Part shown: positions 34,293-43,398 of the stretch, in pieces
Position numbering within the stretch: position 1 is the stretch's first letter
Layout: each line of letters begins with the position of its first letter
Assembly: GCF_963676475.1 (NCBI RefSeq)
Contig: NZ_OY781106.1
Span: 1,798,001-1,862,000 of the forward strand
Source: an uncultured Celeribacter sp.
GTDB lineage: Bacteria; Pseudomonadota; Alphaproteobacteria; Rhodobacterales; Rhodobacteraceae
Length of the DNA stretch: 64,000 nt
Direction of reading: 5' to 3'
The notes under the pieces: generated by a model
What the model was told of the DNA's origin: nothing
Seen by the model: only the letters and a program-made list of their open reading frames with translations
Databases searched by the model: none
Program-made: the position numbers and the translations under genes

Positions 34293-34832
34293 ATGTCCAC
34301 GTTACGCAAATTTGCCACGCCGCTGACCATCGCCACATTCACTATTGTCGGCGTCACAGGCGTGCTCTGGTATTTCCATGTCATCACCTCCGCCGGGCGC
34401 TGGATGCATGAGATCATCGGACTGGCGATGATGGTCGTGGTCGGGCTGCACGTCGTGTTGAACTGGCGCGCATTCAAGACCTATTTCAAACGCCCGCAGG
34501 CCATCGGGATCATCGCTTTGGGCGTGGTGTTGACGGTTGGCGCCTATCTGGTGCCGGATCAGACTCAGGCCCGTGGTGGCCCACCGCAATTCGCGGCGTT
34601 TGCGAAATTCGCGGATGAGAGCCTGACCACCTTGGGCCCGATCTTTGACACGACGAGCGAGATTTTGGTGACCCGGCTGGAAGATGCGGGCTACAGCGGC
34701 GCCTCGCCAGAGAGCACCGTCGCAGATCTGGCGGGCGACAATGTGCGGGCGCAGATGCAAGCGTTTTCCGTGCTGGCCGCTGACGGCACCTCTCTGGGCG
34801 GTCAGGGTCAGGGCGCTGCCGCACGCAACTAA
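34293..34832 (+). CDS. DUF4405-type membrane protein
   Basis: The 179-residue protein has three hydrophobic helices (about 8-27, 36-57 and 69-87). Histidines in YFHVITS, WMHEIIG and VGLHVVLNW follow the pattern of cytochrome b561-like DUF4405 proteins, so haem binding is plausible. The C-terminal half is periplasmic and includes FAKFADESLTTLGPIF, reminiscent of helices that interact with redox partners. It is monocistronic and ends in a strong terminator. Confidence 0.8.
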   Translation: MSTLRKFATPLTIATFTIVGVTGVLWYFHVITSAGRWMHEIIGLAMMVVVGLHVVLNWRAFKTYFKRPQAIGIIALGVVLTVGAYLVPDQTQARGGPPQFAAFAKFADESLTTLGPIFDTTSEILVTRLEDAGYSGASPESTVADLAGDNVRAQMQAFSVLAADGTSLGGQGQGAAARN

Positions 34833-34850
34833 AACAGCAACTCAGACAGC

Positions 34851-34880
34851 AAAAAGGGGCCTCTCGCGGCCCCTTTTTTT
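34851..34880 (+). terminator. Intrinsic terminator after the DUF4405 gene
   Basis: AAGGGGCC and GGCCCCTT arms with a 6-nt loop and a long T run; the A run on the other side makes it bidirectional with the converging DUF6455 gene. Confidence 0.9.
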
Positions 34881-34898
34881 CATCCGTCGATGACCTGA

Positions 34899-35186
34899 TT
34901 ACTCCGCCGCAAGCTGGTTTTGCACGGCACGAACGTAGTTCAACTCCTGAGAATTTAGGCAATACTCCGGGGTCGCCTCTTGCGGCCCCTGATGGTCGAG
35001 CAGCCACAGGATACAGGCGTCATGTTTCGTGCATTCCCCACAACGCCTTTCCATATTGGAAAGCTCCTGCGTCGAGATTTCACCGGATGCGGCGGCACGC
35101 ACCACATCTGCGCCAAGCCGGTCGGCCATGCCATGCATGAGGCAGGCGGTTCCCGGTTTCAGGCGCGGAAGGATGTCTCTCGTCAT
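34899..35186 (-). CDS. DUF6455-type small Cys-rich protein A
   Basis: The 95-residue protein contains CGECTKHDACILWLLDH (about 49-65) and a later YCLN motif, the cysteine spacing of DUF6455 proteins common in Rhodobacterales. The start is the ATG at 35186, because GGAGG lies about 6 nt upstream. The next gene upstream encodes a paralogue, and the two form a pair 49 bp apart. The cysteines may bind a metal; the function is unknown. Confidence 0.82.
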   Translation of the reverse strand: MTRDILPRLKPGTACLMHGMADRLGADVVRAAASGEISTQELSNMERRCGECTKHDACILWLLDHQGPQEATPEYCLNSQELNYVRAVQNQLAAE

Positions 35187-35235
35187 ATCGTCCTCCATTG
35201 TCGTTTTGGGACGCGCTTTGCGCCCATGGGGCGGC

Positions 35236-35505
35236 TCATGTGGCCGCGAGACGTTCAAGCTCGGATTTGTTGCGGCAATAGCGCGGTGCCGCCACGGCCG
35301 GAACAGTTAGCTCGGCCTGTGCCTCGAGAAACTTGACGCACATATCCGGCGCCGTGCAGCTCAGGCAGCGATAGACGCGGTCCGTGGCCTCAACTTCCGA
35401 GGCCTCTTCACCCCGTTGCGCGCGCTCTTCCAAATCGACGCCCAAGGCGCCCGCCATACGCTCCACAAGGCGCGCGTGGGTTTCAAATGTCCCGAATTTG
35501 GTCAT
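35236..35505 (-). CDS. DUF6455-type small Cys-rich protein B
   Basis: This 89-residue paralogue of the downstream gene has the pattern RCLSCTAPDMCVKFLEAQ (about 46-63) and RYCRNKSEL near its end. The shared cysteine spacing indicates a tandem duplication followed by divergence. It is the promoter-proximal member of the pair. Confidence 0.82.
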   Translation of the reverse strand: MTKFGTFETHARLVERMAGALGVDLEERAQRGEEASEVEATDRVYRCLSCTAPDMCVKFLEAQAELTVPAVAAPRYCRNKSELERLAAT

Positions 35506-35670
35506 GACAGCCTCCGATGATATGCGTTCTCACATCCCAAGAGGAAAAGACCATGGCGGGGGTAGCGCCTCTTTGATCCTGATCAACTGCCGGATCTGGC
35601 GGAAGTTTCCGCAGGCTTTCTTTCAAAACCGCAAAGAAATAAGGCATTGTTTACGGATTTTCCGAAACCA

Positions 35671-36669
35671 TCACGCCGCGCGCCCGAAAAGAGCGGCCAC
35701 CCTGCCCCGAATCTCGGGACGCGCCAAAGGCACGGCGGCGCCCTCGCCAAAGAGACGCAGCACCGGAAAAATCCTGAACAGCTCTGCGCGGGTGGCCTCA
35801 TCCAGAGTATCCAAAGCCATCGCCCCCGGAAAGAAGCTCTCGGAAATCAGACCGCCGCTGTCCAAAAGCTCATGATGATCGAACATCAGATGCACATAGG
35901 TCACCTCAGTCAGGTCGGTCCGCTGACGAATGGTCTCACCGTTGACCAACCACCGCGCCGGCACCAGAACCTCCTCAAGCCCGGCGTAAAGCTGGACGCG
36001 ATGCCCGGTGACGAGCACGCGGTGCTGCGGCGAGATCAATACGGGGCGACGCGGCACATGGTGATCCAGCGCCCCGCGCAAAATTTCGATCGGCGCTAAA
36101 TCCGGCGCGCGGGTCAGGTCGATATGAGACGTCCCAACCCAGCGCACAGGCTGCAGCCCGTGATCGGCGGTCCAGACCAGATCGCCGACGGCGATGTCTT
36201 CGATCGGTTTCGGCCCGAGGCCCGTGCGCAAGACGGAGCCCGCCGCGAAACAGATCGCATCTTCGACCTCTGTGACCTGCAATTCGCCATCGTTATTTCC
36301 GCTGTCGGGGTCTGCGACCTCATCCGCTCCGGTATAGACCATCGTGGCCCCATCCAGCCCGGAGATGTCGAGGATATAGCCGTTCTGAAACAGAACATGT
36401 TCGTCGCCCGCGCCCATGTTCTGGTAATTGTTGTTGTCGGGGTTCAGCCCCTCCATGATGACATTGCCGTCGGCATCAGTCAGCCGCCAAAACTGGCCAT
36501 TGGTGAAGGTGTCCGACGGGTTTTGGTAGACCTCGAGGTAATAGATATCGTCCGAAGTCCCGAGCGGAGTGATGCCAGAGACAGTCAGCTCCAGATTGGG
36601 CGGGTTGGTGCCATTGAGCGAGGCGGAACCATAAGTGCCGATCATGTTACCAGTGATTTGGACCGCCAT
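35671..36669 (-). CDS. Hint-domain protein, copy 2
   Basis: The protein is about 332 residues. The N-terminal 130 residues form an Asn/Gly/Thr-rich, probably extracellular beta-region with acidic repeats (DADGNVIM, DPDSGNNDGE). The Hint_2 domain starts at CFAAGSVLRTG, with DLVWTADHGLQPVRWVG and LISPQHRVLV. It resembles 2419-3453 in architecture and in the last 60 residues. The start at 36669 is preferred to the one at 36705, which adds an unconserved 12-residue lead. Autoprocessing is likely by family knowledge; the role is unknown. Confidence 0.86.
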   Translation of the reverse strand: MAVQITGNMIGTYGSASLNGTNPPNLELTVSGITPLGTSDDIYYLEVYQNPSDTFTNGQFWRLTDADGNVIMEGLNPDNNNYQNMGAGDEHVLFQNGYILDISGLDGATMVYTGADEVADPDSGNNDGELQVTEVEDAICFAAGSVLRTGLGPKPIEDIAVGDLVWTADHGLQPVRWVGTSHIDLTRAPDLAPIEILRGALDHHVPRRPVLISPQHRVLVTGHRVQLYAGLEEVLVPARWLVNGETIRQRTDLTEVTYVHLMFDHHELLDSGGLISESFFPGAMALDTLDEATRAELFRIFPVLRLFGEGAAVPLARPEIRGRVAALFGRAA

Positions 36670-36821
36670 CTCGCACCATACCCTTTTGTCAAATTTCCCA
36701 ATCATGACGTAAGGTTAGCTTACATCAGACTCGGTTTTTTGAGGGGTACGGCACAATTCAGACGGAGGAAAGGCCACAAGGTGGCTCCTCACTCAATCGT
36801 GTGATCTGTCTGTGCAAATGC

Positions 36822-37523
36822 CTACAATTTCGCCATGGTGCCGCGCACGGTCTCGATCCGTTGGCCGTTCGGCGGGTGAGAGCCAAGGAATTGATCGCCC
36901 GGATCGGGAATACGGGTGAAATAGGCGGCGCCGCGCACCGGATCGTAGCCGGAATGATAGGCGATCACCGTACCCAGCTTGTCCGCCTCAAGCTCATAAT
37001 CCTTGGAATAGCGCCGCGCGCCCACTGTGGCGCCAATATCGCGTGCGCTGGACACGGCATTGGCATCCCCGCCCATGGCGGAGACCAGAATGCCGCCCAA
37101 AATGGCGCCGGTCAGTGCGGTCTGCTGGGTCCGAGAGATATGGCCGGAGATGTGATGCGCCGCCTCATGCCCCATGATGAAGGCCAGCTCATCGTCATTG
37201 CGCACATCTTTCAAAAGCGCGGAAGTAAAGGTCAAAACCGGACGCCCCGATTGGTCCTGCGATTGCCAGGCGTTCGACGGCGCGCGGGGGTCGGTTTCCA
37301 AGACGATCTTGAAATCGCAATTCGCATCCTGAACCTGCCTGCGACATTGCCGCTCGGCCACCGGTTCGACGCGGGAGACGACGCGGTTGAAATCCGACAC
37401 GGAAAGGCCCGGCCCCGAGGCCCGGCTCACAGGCGCAGCTGTGGGGGCGCTTGGCACGGTTGTGGTTTCGACACAGCCCGCAAGGGTGGCTGCCACCAAA
37501 AGGGAAAGGCCTGCACGATACAT
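36822..37523 (-). CDS. M48-family zinc metalloprotease lipoprotein
   Basis: The 233-residue protein has a lipoprotein signal with lipobox LAGC (Cys17). The catalytic motif HEAAHH (H119, E120, H123) and the downstream ELEAD motif with the third zinc ligand (about E177) identify an M48/Oma1-like peptidase. It would sit on the periplasmic face, probably in outer-membrane quality control like LoiP/BepA. No partner gene is adjacent. Confidence 0.92.
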   Translation of the reverse strand: MYRAGLSLLVAATLAGCVETTTVPSAPTAAPVSRASGPGLSVSDFNRVVSRVEPVAERQCRRQVQDANCDFKIVLETDPRAPSNAWQSQDQSGRPVLTFTSALLKDVRNDDELAFIMGHEAAHHISGHISRTQQTALTGAILGGILVSAMGGDANAVSSARDIGATVGARRYSKDYELEADKLGTVIAYHSGYDPVRGAAYFTRIPDPGDQFLGSHPPNGQRIETVRGTMAKL

Positions 37524-37607
37524 TCTTCAGTCTCCGACACGGGTTTTTCCCGAAAATAACCGCAAGTGTCATCGCTGACCAGTCACATCGCTGTGGACGC
37601 TCGCCAA

Positions 37608-37636
37608 GAAAAAACCGGGGCCGTCGCCAGCCCCGG
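37608..37636 (-). terminator. Intrinsic terminator after the TonB-dependent receptor
   Basis: On the minus strand, CCGGGGC and GCCCCGG arms are followed by TTTTTTC, just past the receptor stop at 37647. Confidence 0.88.
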
Positions 37637-37646
37637 CTCATCACGA

Positions 37647-39686
37647 TCAGAACCGCGTCGTCAGACCGATTTTGAACAGACGCCCGTTTTCGCGATAAGA
37701 GGTCTCATCGGCGGGCTGTTCGTCGAACAGATTGTCGATGCCGAGGTTCAATGTGGTCGTATCGGTCAGCTCATAGCCCATCGCGACATCGACCAGGACA
37801 TACGGATCCTTGTTCTGCCCCGCAGGCACCGCGCGGGCCTCATCCGCGCTCAGCTCGTCTTCGGTCACATAGCCGACCTGTTTGCCGACGTAGGTGATAT
37901 CGCCGGAAAGCGTCAGACGGTCATTCGCCCGCCAGCTCGCCCCCGTGGTGATGTTCCATTTCGGTGTCGTGGCCATCGGGAAGGCGTGATCGAGGCTTTC
38001 GTATCTGAACTCGGATTTCGCCAGATAGGTGAAAGAGCTGCTCCAGATCACATCCTCGGTCACATCCCAAGCGAATCCGCCTTCGATCCCGGCCGTCTTG
38101 CCGCTTTCGATATTGGTCCGCTCGAAGACATCAAAGCCGCTGTCGGGATCGACCTCGCCGGTTTTTCGCGCGCCGATCATGTCGGTGATGTCATTGTAGA
38201 ACGCCGTCAGCTCCCAATTGACCACACCGCCCTGATAATTCAGCCCGATCTCGTAGTTGTCGGAGGTTTCCGGTTCCAGATCCGGGTTGCCGTAGATGAT
38301 GCAGGGCCCGGTGTAGGGTTTACAGCCATTGCCACGCGAGGCCATTTTGTAGTTCGGGTTGAGCGACCGCAGGTCCGGCGCCACAAAGGCCTGTGCATAG
38401 CCTGCCTTGAGCATCAAACCGCCGCCAAAATCGTAATTGGCGTAGATGCGCGGCGTGATGTGATCGCCATAGTCCTCATGGTGATCATAGCGCAGGCCGC
38501 CGGTGAGGGTCAGAGCCTCGGTGACATCAAAGCGGCCTTCGGCATAGAGCGCGCCGGTCACCACATCGCCCTCGATCAAGGCGCCATCGCGGTTCGTCGC
38601 CGGATCGCTCAGCTCGTCTTTCGCAATCGTGCCGCCTACCGTATAGCCAAAGGCCTTGCCTGCGATAAAACTCTCCGCCGCGTAGCGCGTCTCGAAGGTG
38701 GTGGTTTTATAGGTGATCGGATCGCCCCAGACCGGATCATTCCAAGAGGCGTTGGACGAATCCTCATAGCGCAGATAGCTCGACAGCGTCCCCGCCCCGA
38801 TCAGCCATTCGTTGGTGATGGCATAGCTGTCGCGGTCGATCTTGTTGGTGTCATGCGCGCCCTCGGAGGCCAGGTATTTCTCCTGCCCCGTGGTGGCCTC
38901 GAAGCCCCATTCGACCGCGCCGTTGGGCCGCCATGTGAATCGCGCGCCCAATTCGTGGGCCTTCGCGCCGTCTGACCCATAGGTGGTCTGTTCCGCGCCA
39001 GTATCATCGGTCCAGACAAAGGCCTCAGGCGCGTCGCGTTCGGACAATTTGCTCCAAAGCTCGACATCCACCGTCTCGCTCAAAGTGCCGCTGACGTAGC
39101 CGGAGATTTGCCGGCTGTCCGCCGTGGTCGCCGCTTCGCCAAAGCCGAAGTCGGTGGTGATCGAACCGCCCCAAACGCCCGTTGGCTCCTTGGTGATGAT
39201 ATTCACCACCCCGCCCATCGCGTCAGAACCGTAAAGCGTGGACATCGGCCCGCGCACCACTTCGATCCGCTCGATCGCATCCAGGGGCACGGCGTTCAGA
39301 TCGCCCTGATAGTGGCGCGCAAAGCTTTTGCCGGTGCTGATGCGTTTGCCATCGACCAAAGTGAGCGTCCGGTTCGAAGAGATGCCGCGGAAGGAGACTT
39401 TGGAAATCCCGTCATTGCCCCGCGTCAGGTTAAGCCCCGGGACACGTCGCAACAGATCGTTGAGATCGCGCGCGCCCTCTTGGGCAATCGTGTCCTGATC
39501 AATCACGGTGATCGAAGCGGGCGCGTCCTGTACGGTCGTTTCAAGGCCGGAAGCAGTCGAGACGACAATCTCGTCGAGAATGATCAGGTCGTCCTGCGCC
39601 AGAGCGACAGAGGGCAAAAGCGTCAGAGCCGTGGTCATCAAAAGCCCGCGCGACAGCGACGCGGAACGGGAAGGAAGGGGGGGCAT
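37647..39686 (-). CDS. TonB-dependent outer-membrane receptor (CirA/FepA-like)
   Basis: The 679-residue protein has a signal peptide ending VALA (about 30), a TonB-box-like segment (DEIVVSTAS), and a plug domain with DLNDLLRRVPGLNLTRG and IERIEVVRGPMSTLYGSDAMGGVVNIIT (about 108-135). A 22-strand barrel follows, ending in Phe. A C-x5-C pair in the barrel (NGCKPYTGPCIIYGNPDLEPE) is present. Such receptors import siderophores, haem or similar ligands. No exbB/tonB or periplasmic binding protein lies next to it, so the substrate cannot be told. Confidence 0.92.
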   Translation of the reverse strand: MPPLPSRSASLSRGLLMTTALTLLPSVALAQDDLIILDEIVVSTASGLETTVQDAPASITVIDQDTIAQEGARDLNDLLRRVPGLNLTRGNDGISKVSFRGISSNRTLTLVDGKRISTGKSFARHYQGDLNAVPLDAIERIEVVRGPMSTLYGSDAMGGVVNIITKEPTGVWGGSITTDFGFGEAATTADSRQISGYVSGTLSETVDVELWSKLSERDAPEAFVWTDDTGAEQTTYGSDGAKAHELGARFTWRPNGAVEWGFEATTGQEKYLASEGAHDTNKIDRDSYAITNEWLIGAGTLSSYLRYEDSSNASWNDPVWGDPITYKTTTFETRYAAESFIAGKAFGYTVGGTIAKDELSDPATNRDGALIEGDVVTGALYAEGRFDVTEALTLTGGLRYDHHEDYGDHITPRIYANYDFGGGLMLKAGYAQAFVAPDLRSLNPNYKMASRGNGCKPYTGPCIIYGNPDLEPETSDNYEIGLNYQGGVVNWELTAFYNDITDMIGARKTGEVDPDSGFDVFERTNIESGKTAGIEGGFAWDVTEDVIWSSSFTYLAKSEFRYESLDHAFPMATTPKWNITTGASWRANDRLTLSGDITYVGKQVGYVTEDELSADEARAVPAGQNKDPYVLVDVAMGYELTDTTTLNLGIDNLFDEQPADETSYRENGRLFKIGLTTRF

Positions 39687-40023
39687 GGTGCGTCTCCAAA
39701 AGATGTTTCGAAATGGATCACATCATCCGGGCGCAAGCCTGAACCGCGAGGGGCGGCCCAGAAAAGCGAACAAGACAAAGCTCAAGAGCAATGGTCAAAC
39801 GATCATGAGACGTGCCAGCACGATAAACAGACTCTGATCCCGAATGTGGATAGCTCGCGTCAACTGGCTGCCCCCAAAACACAAAATTCGGCGGGAGACA
39901 CAAGGGCTTTACCCTATTATTTTAGTCAGAATAAAAGATCATCCAAGCACGTTGCCTCAGGATCACAGATTGTCCCCTCCAGAGCCTCTTGCTTTTGTCG
40001 GGCCGCAGGTGCAGCATCGACCC
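39687..40023. other. Intergenic region upstream of the TonB-dependent receptor
   Basis: About 337 bp between divergent genes. I see no gene and no clear Fur- or Irr-type palindrome; it must hold the promoter of the receptor. Confidence 0.4.
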
Positions 40024-40263
40024 ATGTTTACCATCGAACACGATTTCGACGCGACAGTCGTCACCATAGTGGATGAGGGCGCGGCCCCTCTTCTCGAAGA
40101 TGTCATCATCTCGGCCTTCGCGGAATGCGTGACGGTCGAACAACACGACCCGCGCACGGACCGCACGCATAAAATCACGCTCTCGCTGCAACAGCTGCGT
40201 GATCTGGGCGCGGCACTTGATCTGCCAGAGGGCGCTTATCGGTTGTCGCCGGTGGAGGAATGA
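40024..40263 (+). CDS. Small conserved hypothetical protein
   Basis: The 79-residue acidic protein (MFTIEHDFDATVVTIVDEGA to RLSPVEE) has no signal peptide or membrane segment. It looks like a small beta-rich fold followed by a helix (HKITLSLQQLRDLGAALDL). Codon use matches its neighbours, which supports a real gene. No family is recognised. Confidence 0.65.
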   Translation: MFTIEHDFDATVVTIVDEGAAPLLEDVIISAFAECVTVEQHDPRTDRTHKITLSLQQLRDLGAALDLPEGAYRLSPVEE

Positions 40264-40406
40264 CAGGGCTGGCTATGTCCTAAGGTGGCGTGCCAGGAAC
40301 GACTTTGAGCTGACGTTCGTTGTGCGGACACAGCTGCAATTTGTTGTAGGCTAAGTCGCAACAGCCTCTCTGCGCAAATGAGTACATCGTCGACTAAAAT
40401 TGGCGT

Positions 40407-41258
40407 TTAACAAATGTGAGGGACGTCTCCGATTCTCCGCTCAAAACTATAGCAACTGAAATCGGGAAGAACCAAAGAATCGCCTAATTGGCCGAGCTTG
40501 CATACTCTGCTGCCACCCTCTCTCTGAAAGCGCCCAAGCCGTTCACAAAACTCGGGGTCGCGAGCATCTCTCATTCGCAAACAGTAGCTGACTTTCAGGA
40601 GGCCAGCCTCAAGAATCGCATATGGCAAAACGGCGCCATCACAGCTCCCTATGGCTGCTGAATTTGCGGCGACTTCCAACAGTGAAAGTGATTCAGGCCA
40701 ATAGCGCTGGACTTCTGCGAATGCTCTGCATTTGAGATCCCGCCCCCAAACGGTTACCCAACCATCAATAATGCGCTCCCAAATGGGCTCCTCAGGCGAG
40801 GGCTCGCCGGACCAGTATTTTTCGGCCATCGCCTCCCATCCCTTGGCAAGGACGTTGTTTTTATCCCGCATCTTTGTAATCCAAGCTGCATCAACACGAG
40901 AGGAACAGTCGGCTGAAACCCCAACATCTGTAAGGTAATCTAATGTGAAGTGAGCAGACCACGCATTACTGCTCCAAATCTGTGCGGCACTATCAATATC
41001 GTCGAACAGAAATATTCCCGTCAGCCTTGAAACAGCAGATGGAAAGTTCCTTTTTCTATAATCTTCTAATTGAAACTCAGCTGCTGCTCTTGCCGCGTTT
41101 TCGTCCCGCAAAAGGTCAGCCATGCCGAAACTCAATGCTCCGGCACGCTCTGATTGCGGTAAGCATGAAGGAGAATAGAAGTTCGACCGAACCACATTCC
41201 ACGCGGCCATCGGGTTGTTAATGTCGATATATGCAAAGCCTTCAAATTCCTCAGGCAT
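40407..41258 (-). CDS. Hypothetical protein of lower G+C
   Basis: The 283-residue protein starts at the ATG at 41258, with GGAGAAG about 3 nt upstream. It has no signal peptide or membrane helix; Trp and Cys are frequent (WERIIDGWVTVWGRDLKCRA). The base composition is visibly more A+T-rich than in the flanking genes, a hint of recent acquisition. It contains features reminiscent of DUF2441-type proteins (early FEGFAYIDINNPMAAWNVV), but I cannot place it. It stands alone between unrelated core genes. Confidence 0.65.
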   Translation of the reverse strand: MPEEFEGFAYIDINNPMAAWNVVRSNFYSPSCLPQSERAGALSFGMADLLRDENAARAAAEFQLEDYRKRNFPSAVSRLTGIFLFDDIDSAAQIWSSNAWSAHFTLDYLTDVGVSADCSSRVDAAWITKMRDKNNVLAKGWEAMAEKYWSGEPSPEEPIWERIIDGWVTVWGRDLKCRAFAEVQRYWPESLSLLEVAANSAAIGSCDGAVLPYAILEAGLLKVSYCLRMRDARDPEFCERLGRFQREGGSRVCKLGQLGDSLVLPDFSCYSFERRIGDVPHIC

Positions 41259-41466
41259 CTCTTCTCCGAATTTAATTCATAGATAAATCCACCAAAAATC
41301 GTGGCTGGGTACATCAAAGTAAAAGCGCATCAAGACACTAGCTTTCAAGCTCAGGCCGATGGCTTTGATCTGTCTTTTCCGCTGCGCAGATAAAATCCAA
41401 ATCGCGTAGCTGAGTACACGAATAATAGAAAAGGACTCAATCCTGACACTCGCCCGGCCCCCAGCG

Positions 41467-41724
41467 TTACTCCACCCGAAACACCTTGTCCCGCGAGGTT
41501 TCGCCGCGCACCAGCGTCAGCGTCGATTTCGCCCGGCCCATCGCCTTGGCCAGGAGTTTGATCACGTCTTTCGTCGCCTTGCCGCCTTCGGGCACGGTGG
41601 TAACGTACACACGCACAATCTGCCCCTCTTCGACCACCACCGCATTGCGCGAGGCCTTGGGCGTCACGCGCACCGACAGCATCCCGTCGACGACGGCGGC
41701 CTCAAGCGCTGCTTTCAATTCCAT
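41467..41724 (-). CDS. DUF167/YggU-family protein
   Basis: This small protein of about 85 residues has the DUF167 signature: LSVRVTPKASRNAVV near the start and VYVTTVPEGGKATKDVIKLLAK in the middle. The family fold is known, the function is not. The ATG at 41724 has GGGAGG at ideal spacing, while an in-frame ATG at 41733 is only one base from it and others lie upstream. It is divergent from the nitroreductase gene. Confidence 0.88.
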   Translation of the reverse strand: MELKAALEAAVVDGMLSVRVTPKASRNAVVVEEGQIVRVYVTTVPEGGKATKDVIKLLAKAMGRAKSTLTLVRGETSRDKVFRVE

Positions 41725-41814
41725 CTTATCCATGCCTCCCTTTACCATCTGCGCAGTTGAAAACACCGACAAAAACGCCGACATGTGGCAGGAAACGCAG
41801 ATGAAAGGCCTCCC

Positions 41815-42393
41815 ATGCCCGCACCCAATCCCGCCGCGCTCGATTTTCTTTTGACCCGTCGGTCCCGGCCGGCCAAGACGCTCACCACGCCGGTGCCGGA
41901 TCGCGACACGCTCATGACGCTATTGACCGCCGCCGCGCGCACACCGGATCATGGCAAACTTGAACCTTGGCGCTTCATCGTCTTGGAGAAAGCCGCGCTC
42001 ACCCGGTTGGCGGGGCGCATCGAACCTTTGGCGGCAAAGCTCGGCATCGAGCCGGAGAAGATCGAGAAAGCCAAGCGCCAATATTGCGACGCCGATCTCG
42101 CCGTGGCCGTGGTGTTTTCCCCGAAAGACAGCGAAAAAGTCCCTCACTCCGAACAGCTTTACTCTGCGGGCGCCGTCTGCCTGTCGCTGTTGAACGCGGC
42201 ACTGGCTGCGGGCTGGGGCGCGAATTGGTTGTCGGGCTGGGCTTCGCATGACCGCTCTTTCTGCGAAGAGGGCTTGGGTCTGGCCGAACACGAAAGCATC
42301 GCCGGCTTCATTCACATCGGCACAGAGACCATGGCACCGCCGGAACGGCCCCGCCCCGATCTCGATCAGATCGTCGAATGGGTCTCCGCGTGA
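41815..42393 (+). CDS. Nitroreductase-family protein (YdjA-like)
   Basis: The 192-residue flavoprotein has the family motif LLTRRSRPAKTL at the N-terminus (phosphate-binding arginines), RTPDHGKLEPWRFIVLE and a C-terminal GFIHIGTETMAPPERPRP. YdjA-type enzymes bind FMN and use NADPH; the natural substrate is unknown. The stop codon overlaps the next start (TGATG), so it is translationally coupled to the EI24 membrane protein. Confidence 0.9.
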   Translation: MPAPNPAALDFLLTRRSRPAKTLTTPVPDRDTLMTLLTAAARTPDHGKLEPWRFIVLEKAALTRLAGRIEPLAAKLGIEPEKIEKAKRQYCDADLAVAVVFSPKDSEKVPHSEQLYSAGAVCLSLLNAALAAGWGANWLSGWASHDRSFCEEGLGLAEHESIAGFIHIGTETMAPPERPRPDLDQIVEWVSA

Positions 42394-43118
42394 TGTTTGG
42401 CGATTTTTCCAAGGCGCTCGGCCAATTGGGCGACAAGCGGTTTCAATCGGTGCTCTTCAAGGGTCTCGGCCTCACCGTGGCGCTTCTGATCGCGATCTAT
42501 CTGGCCTTTGTCTGGGGGATCGGCGTCTTCGTGCCCGACACCTTCACCCTGCCCTTCATCGGCGAGATTACATGGATCGACAACGCGCTTTCCATCGGCT
42601 CGTTCTTCCTGATGATCGGACTTTCCGTGTTCCTGATGGTGCCGGTGGCTTCGGCCTTCACCGGCATTTTCCTCGAAGAGGTCTCGGAGGCCGTCGAGGA
42701 CGTGCATTACCCAGGATTGCCCGAGGTGCCGCGTCAGAGCCTGTCGGACATCGTCATGGATTCCTTGGGCTTTTTGGGGGTGATCGTCCTCGCGAACCTG
42801 ATCGCCTTGGTGCTTTACCTGATCCTCAACATCGCCGCTCCCGTGATTTTCTGGGCCTTGAACGGCTTTCTTTTGGGTCGCGAGTATTTTCAGATGGTCG
42901 CCATGCGCCGCCTGGGCCGCGAGGGCGCCAAGGCCGCGCGCAAACGCCATATGCCGGAGATTTGGCTGGCGGGGGCCTTGATGGCCATCCCGCTCTCGAT
43001 CCCTCTGGTCAACCTGTTGATCCCGGTTCTGGGCGCCGCGACCTTTACGCATATGTTCATGCGGCTCGAAGGCGGCGCACAAAGGTCCGCCCCACCCGAC
43101 TCAGCTGTCCGCCACTGA
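42393..43118 (+). CDS. EI24/CysZ-like membrane protein
   Basis: The 241-residue protein has about five hydrophobic segments and the EI24 domain pattern (ASAFTGIFLEEVSEAVEDVHY and NGFLLGREYFQMVAMRR). CysZ members mediate sulfate uptake, but many alphaproteobacterial homologues are of unknown function. The ATG at 42393 overlaps the nitroreductase stop by one base. The 3' end overlaps the converging DUF1467 gene by 18 nt. Confidence 0.88.
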   Translation: MFGDFSKALGQLGDKRFQSVLFKGLGLTVALLIAIYLAFVWGIGVFVPDTFTLPFIGEITWIDNALSIGSFFLMIGLSVFLMVPVASAFTGIFLEEVSEAVEDVHYPGLPEVPRQSLSDIVMDSLGFLGVIVLANLIALVLYLILNIAAPVIFWALNGFLLGREYFQMVAMRRLGREGAKAARKRHMPEIWLAGALMAIPLSIPLVNLLIPVLGAATFTHMFMRLEGGAQRSAPPDSAVRH

Positions 43119-43397
43119 CGGCAGTTTCGCCGTCCAATCCAGATCATGCCAACTCACCCAGCCGGAAGTGAGAAACAGCACCAACACGCCCCAAATCACC
43201 GTTGCAAAGCCTGTGACCCAAAGTGCCTTGCGCTTTGGGTTGTAATTCGCGGGCGCGCCGTCATGGGTGCCTTCAATCTTGTCGATGCCATCCTCATGGC
43301 GCAGATCGCCCTGGGTCTTGAGCCCGATCGGCAAGGCGACGAACATGGTCATGAACCATGTCACCGCATAGAGCACGATGGCCGAGGTGATCCCCAT
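43101..43397 (-). CDS. DUF1467-family membrane protein
   Basis: The 98-residue protein has two transmembrane helices (about 4-22 and 60-79) with the family motif YAVTWFMTMFVALPIGLKTQ and a Pro-Lys-Arg turn before the second helix. It follows the methylmalonyl-CoA epimerase gene by one base, an arrangement conserved in Rhodobacterales by my recollection. The function is unknown. Confidence 0.9.
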   Translation of the reverse strand: MGITSAIVLYAVTWFMTMFVALPIGLKTQGDLRHEDGIDKIEGTHDGAPANYNPKRKALWVTGFATVIWGVLVLFLTSGWVSWHDLDWTAKLPSVADS

Positions 43398-43398
43398 C

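Noticed and set aside
37566..38975. Open frame of 469 codons on the plus strand
   Set aside because: Antisense to the TonB-dependent receptor, which has a signal peptide, plug motifs and a terminator.
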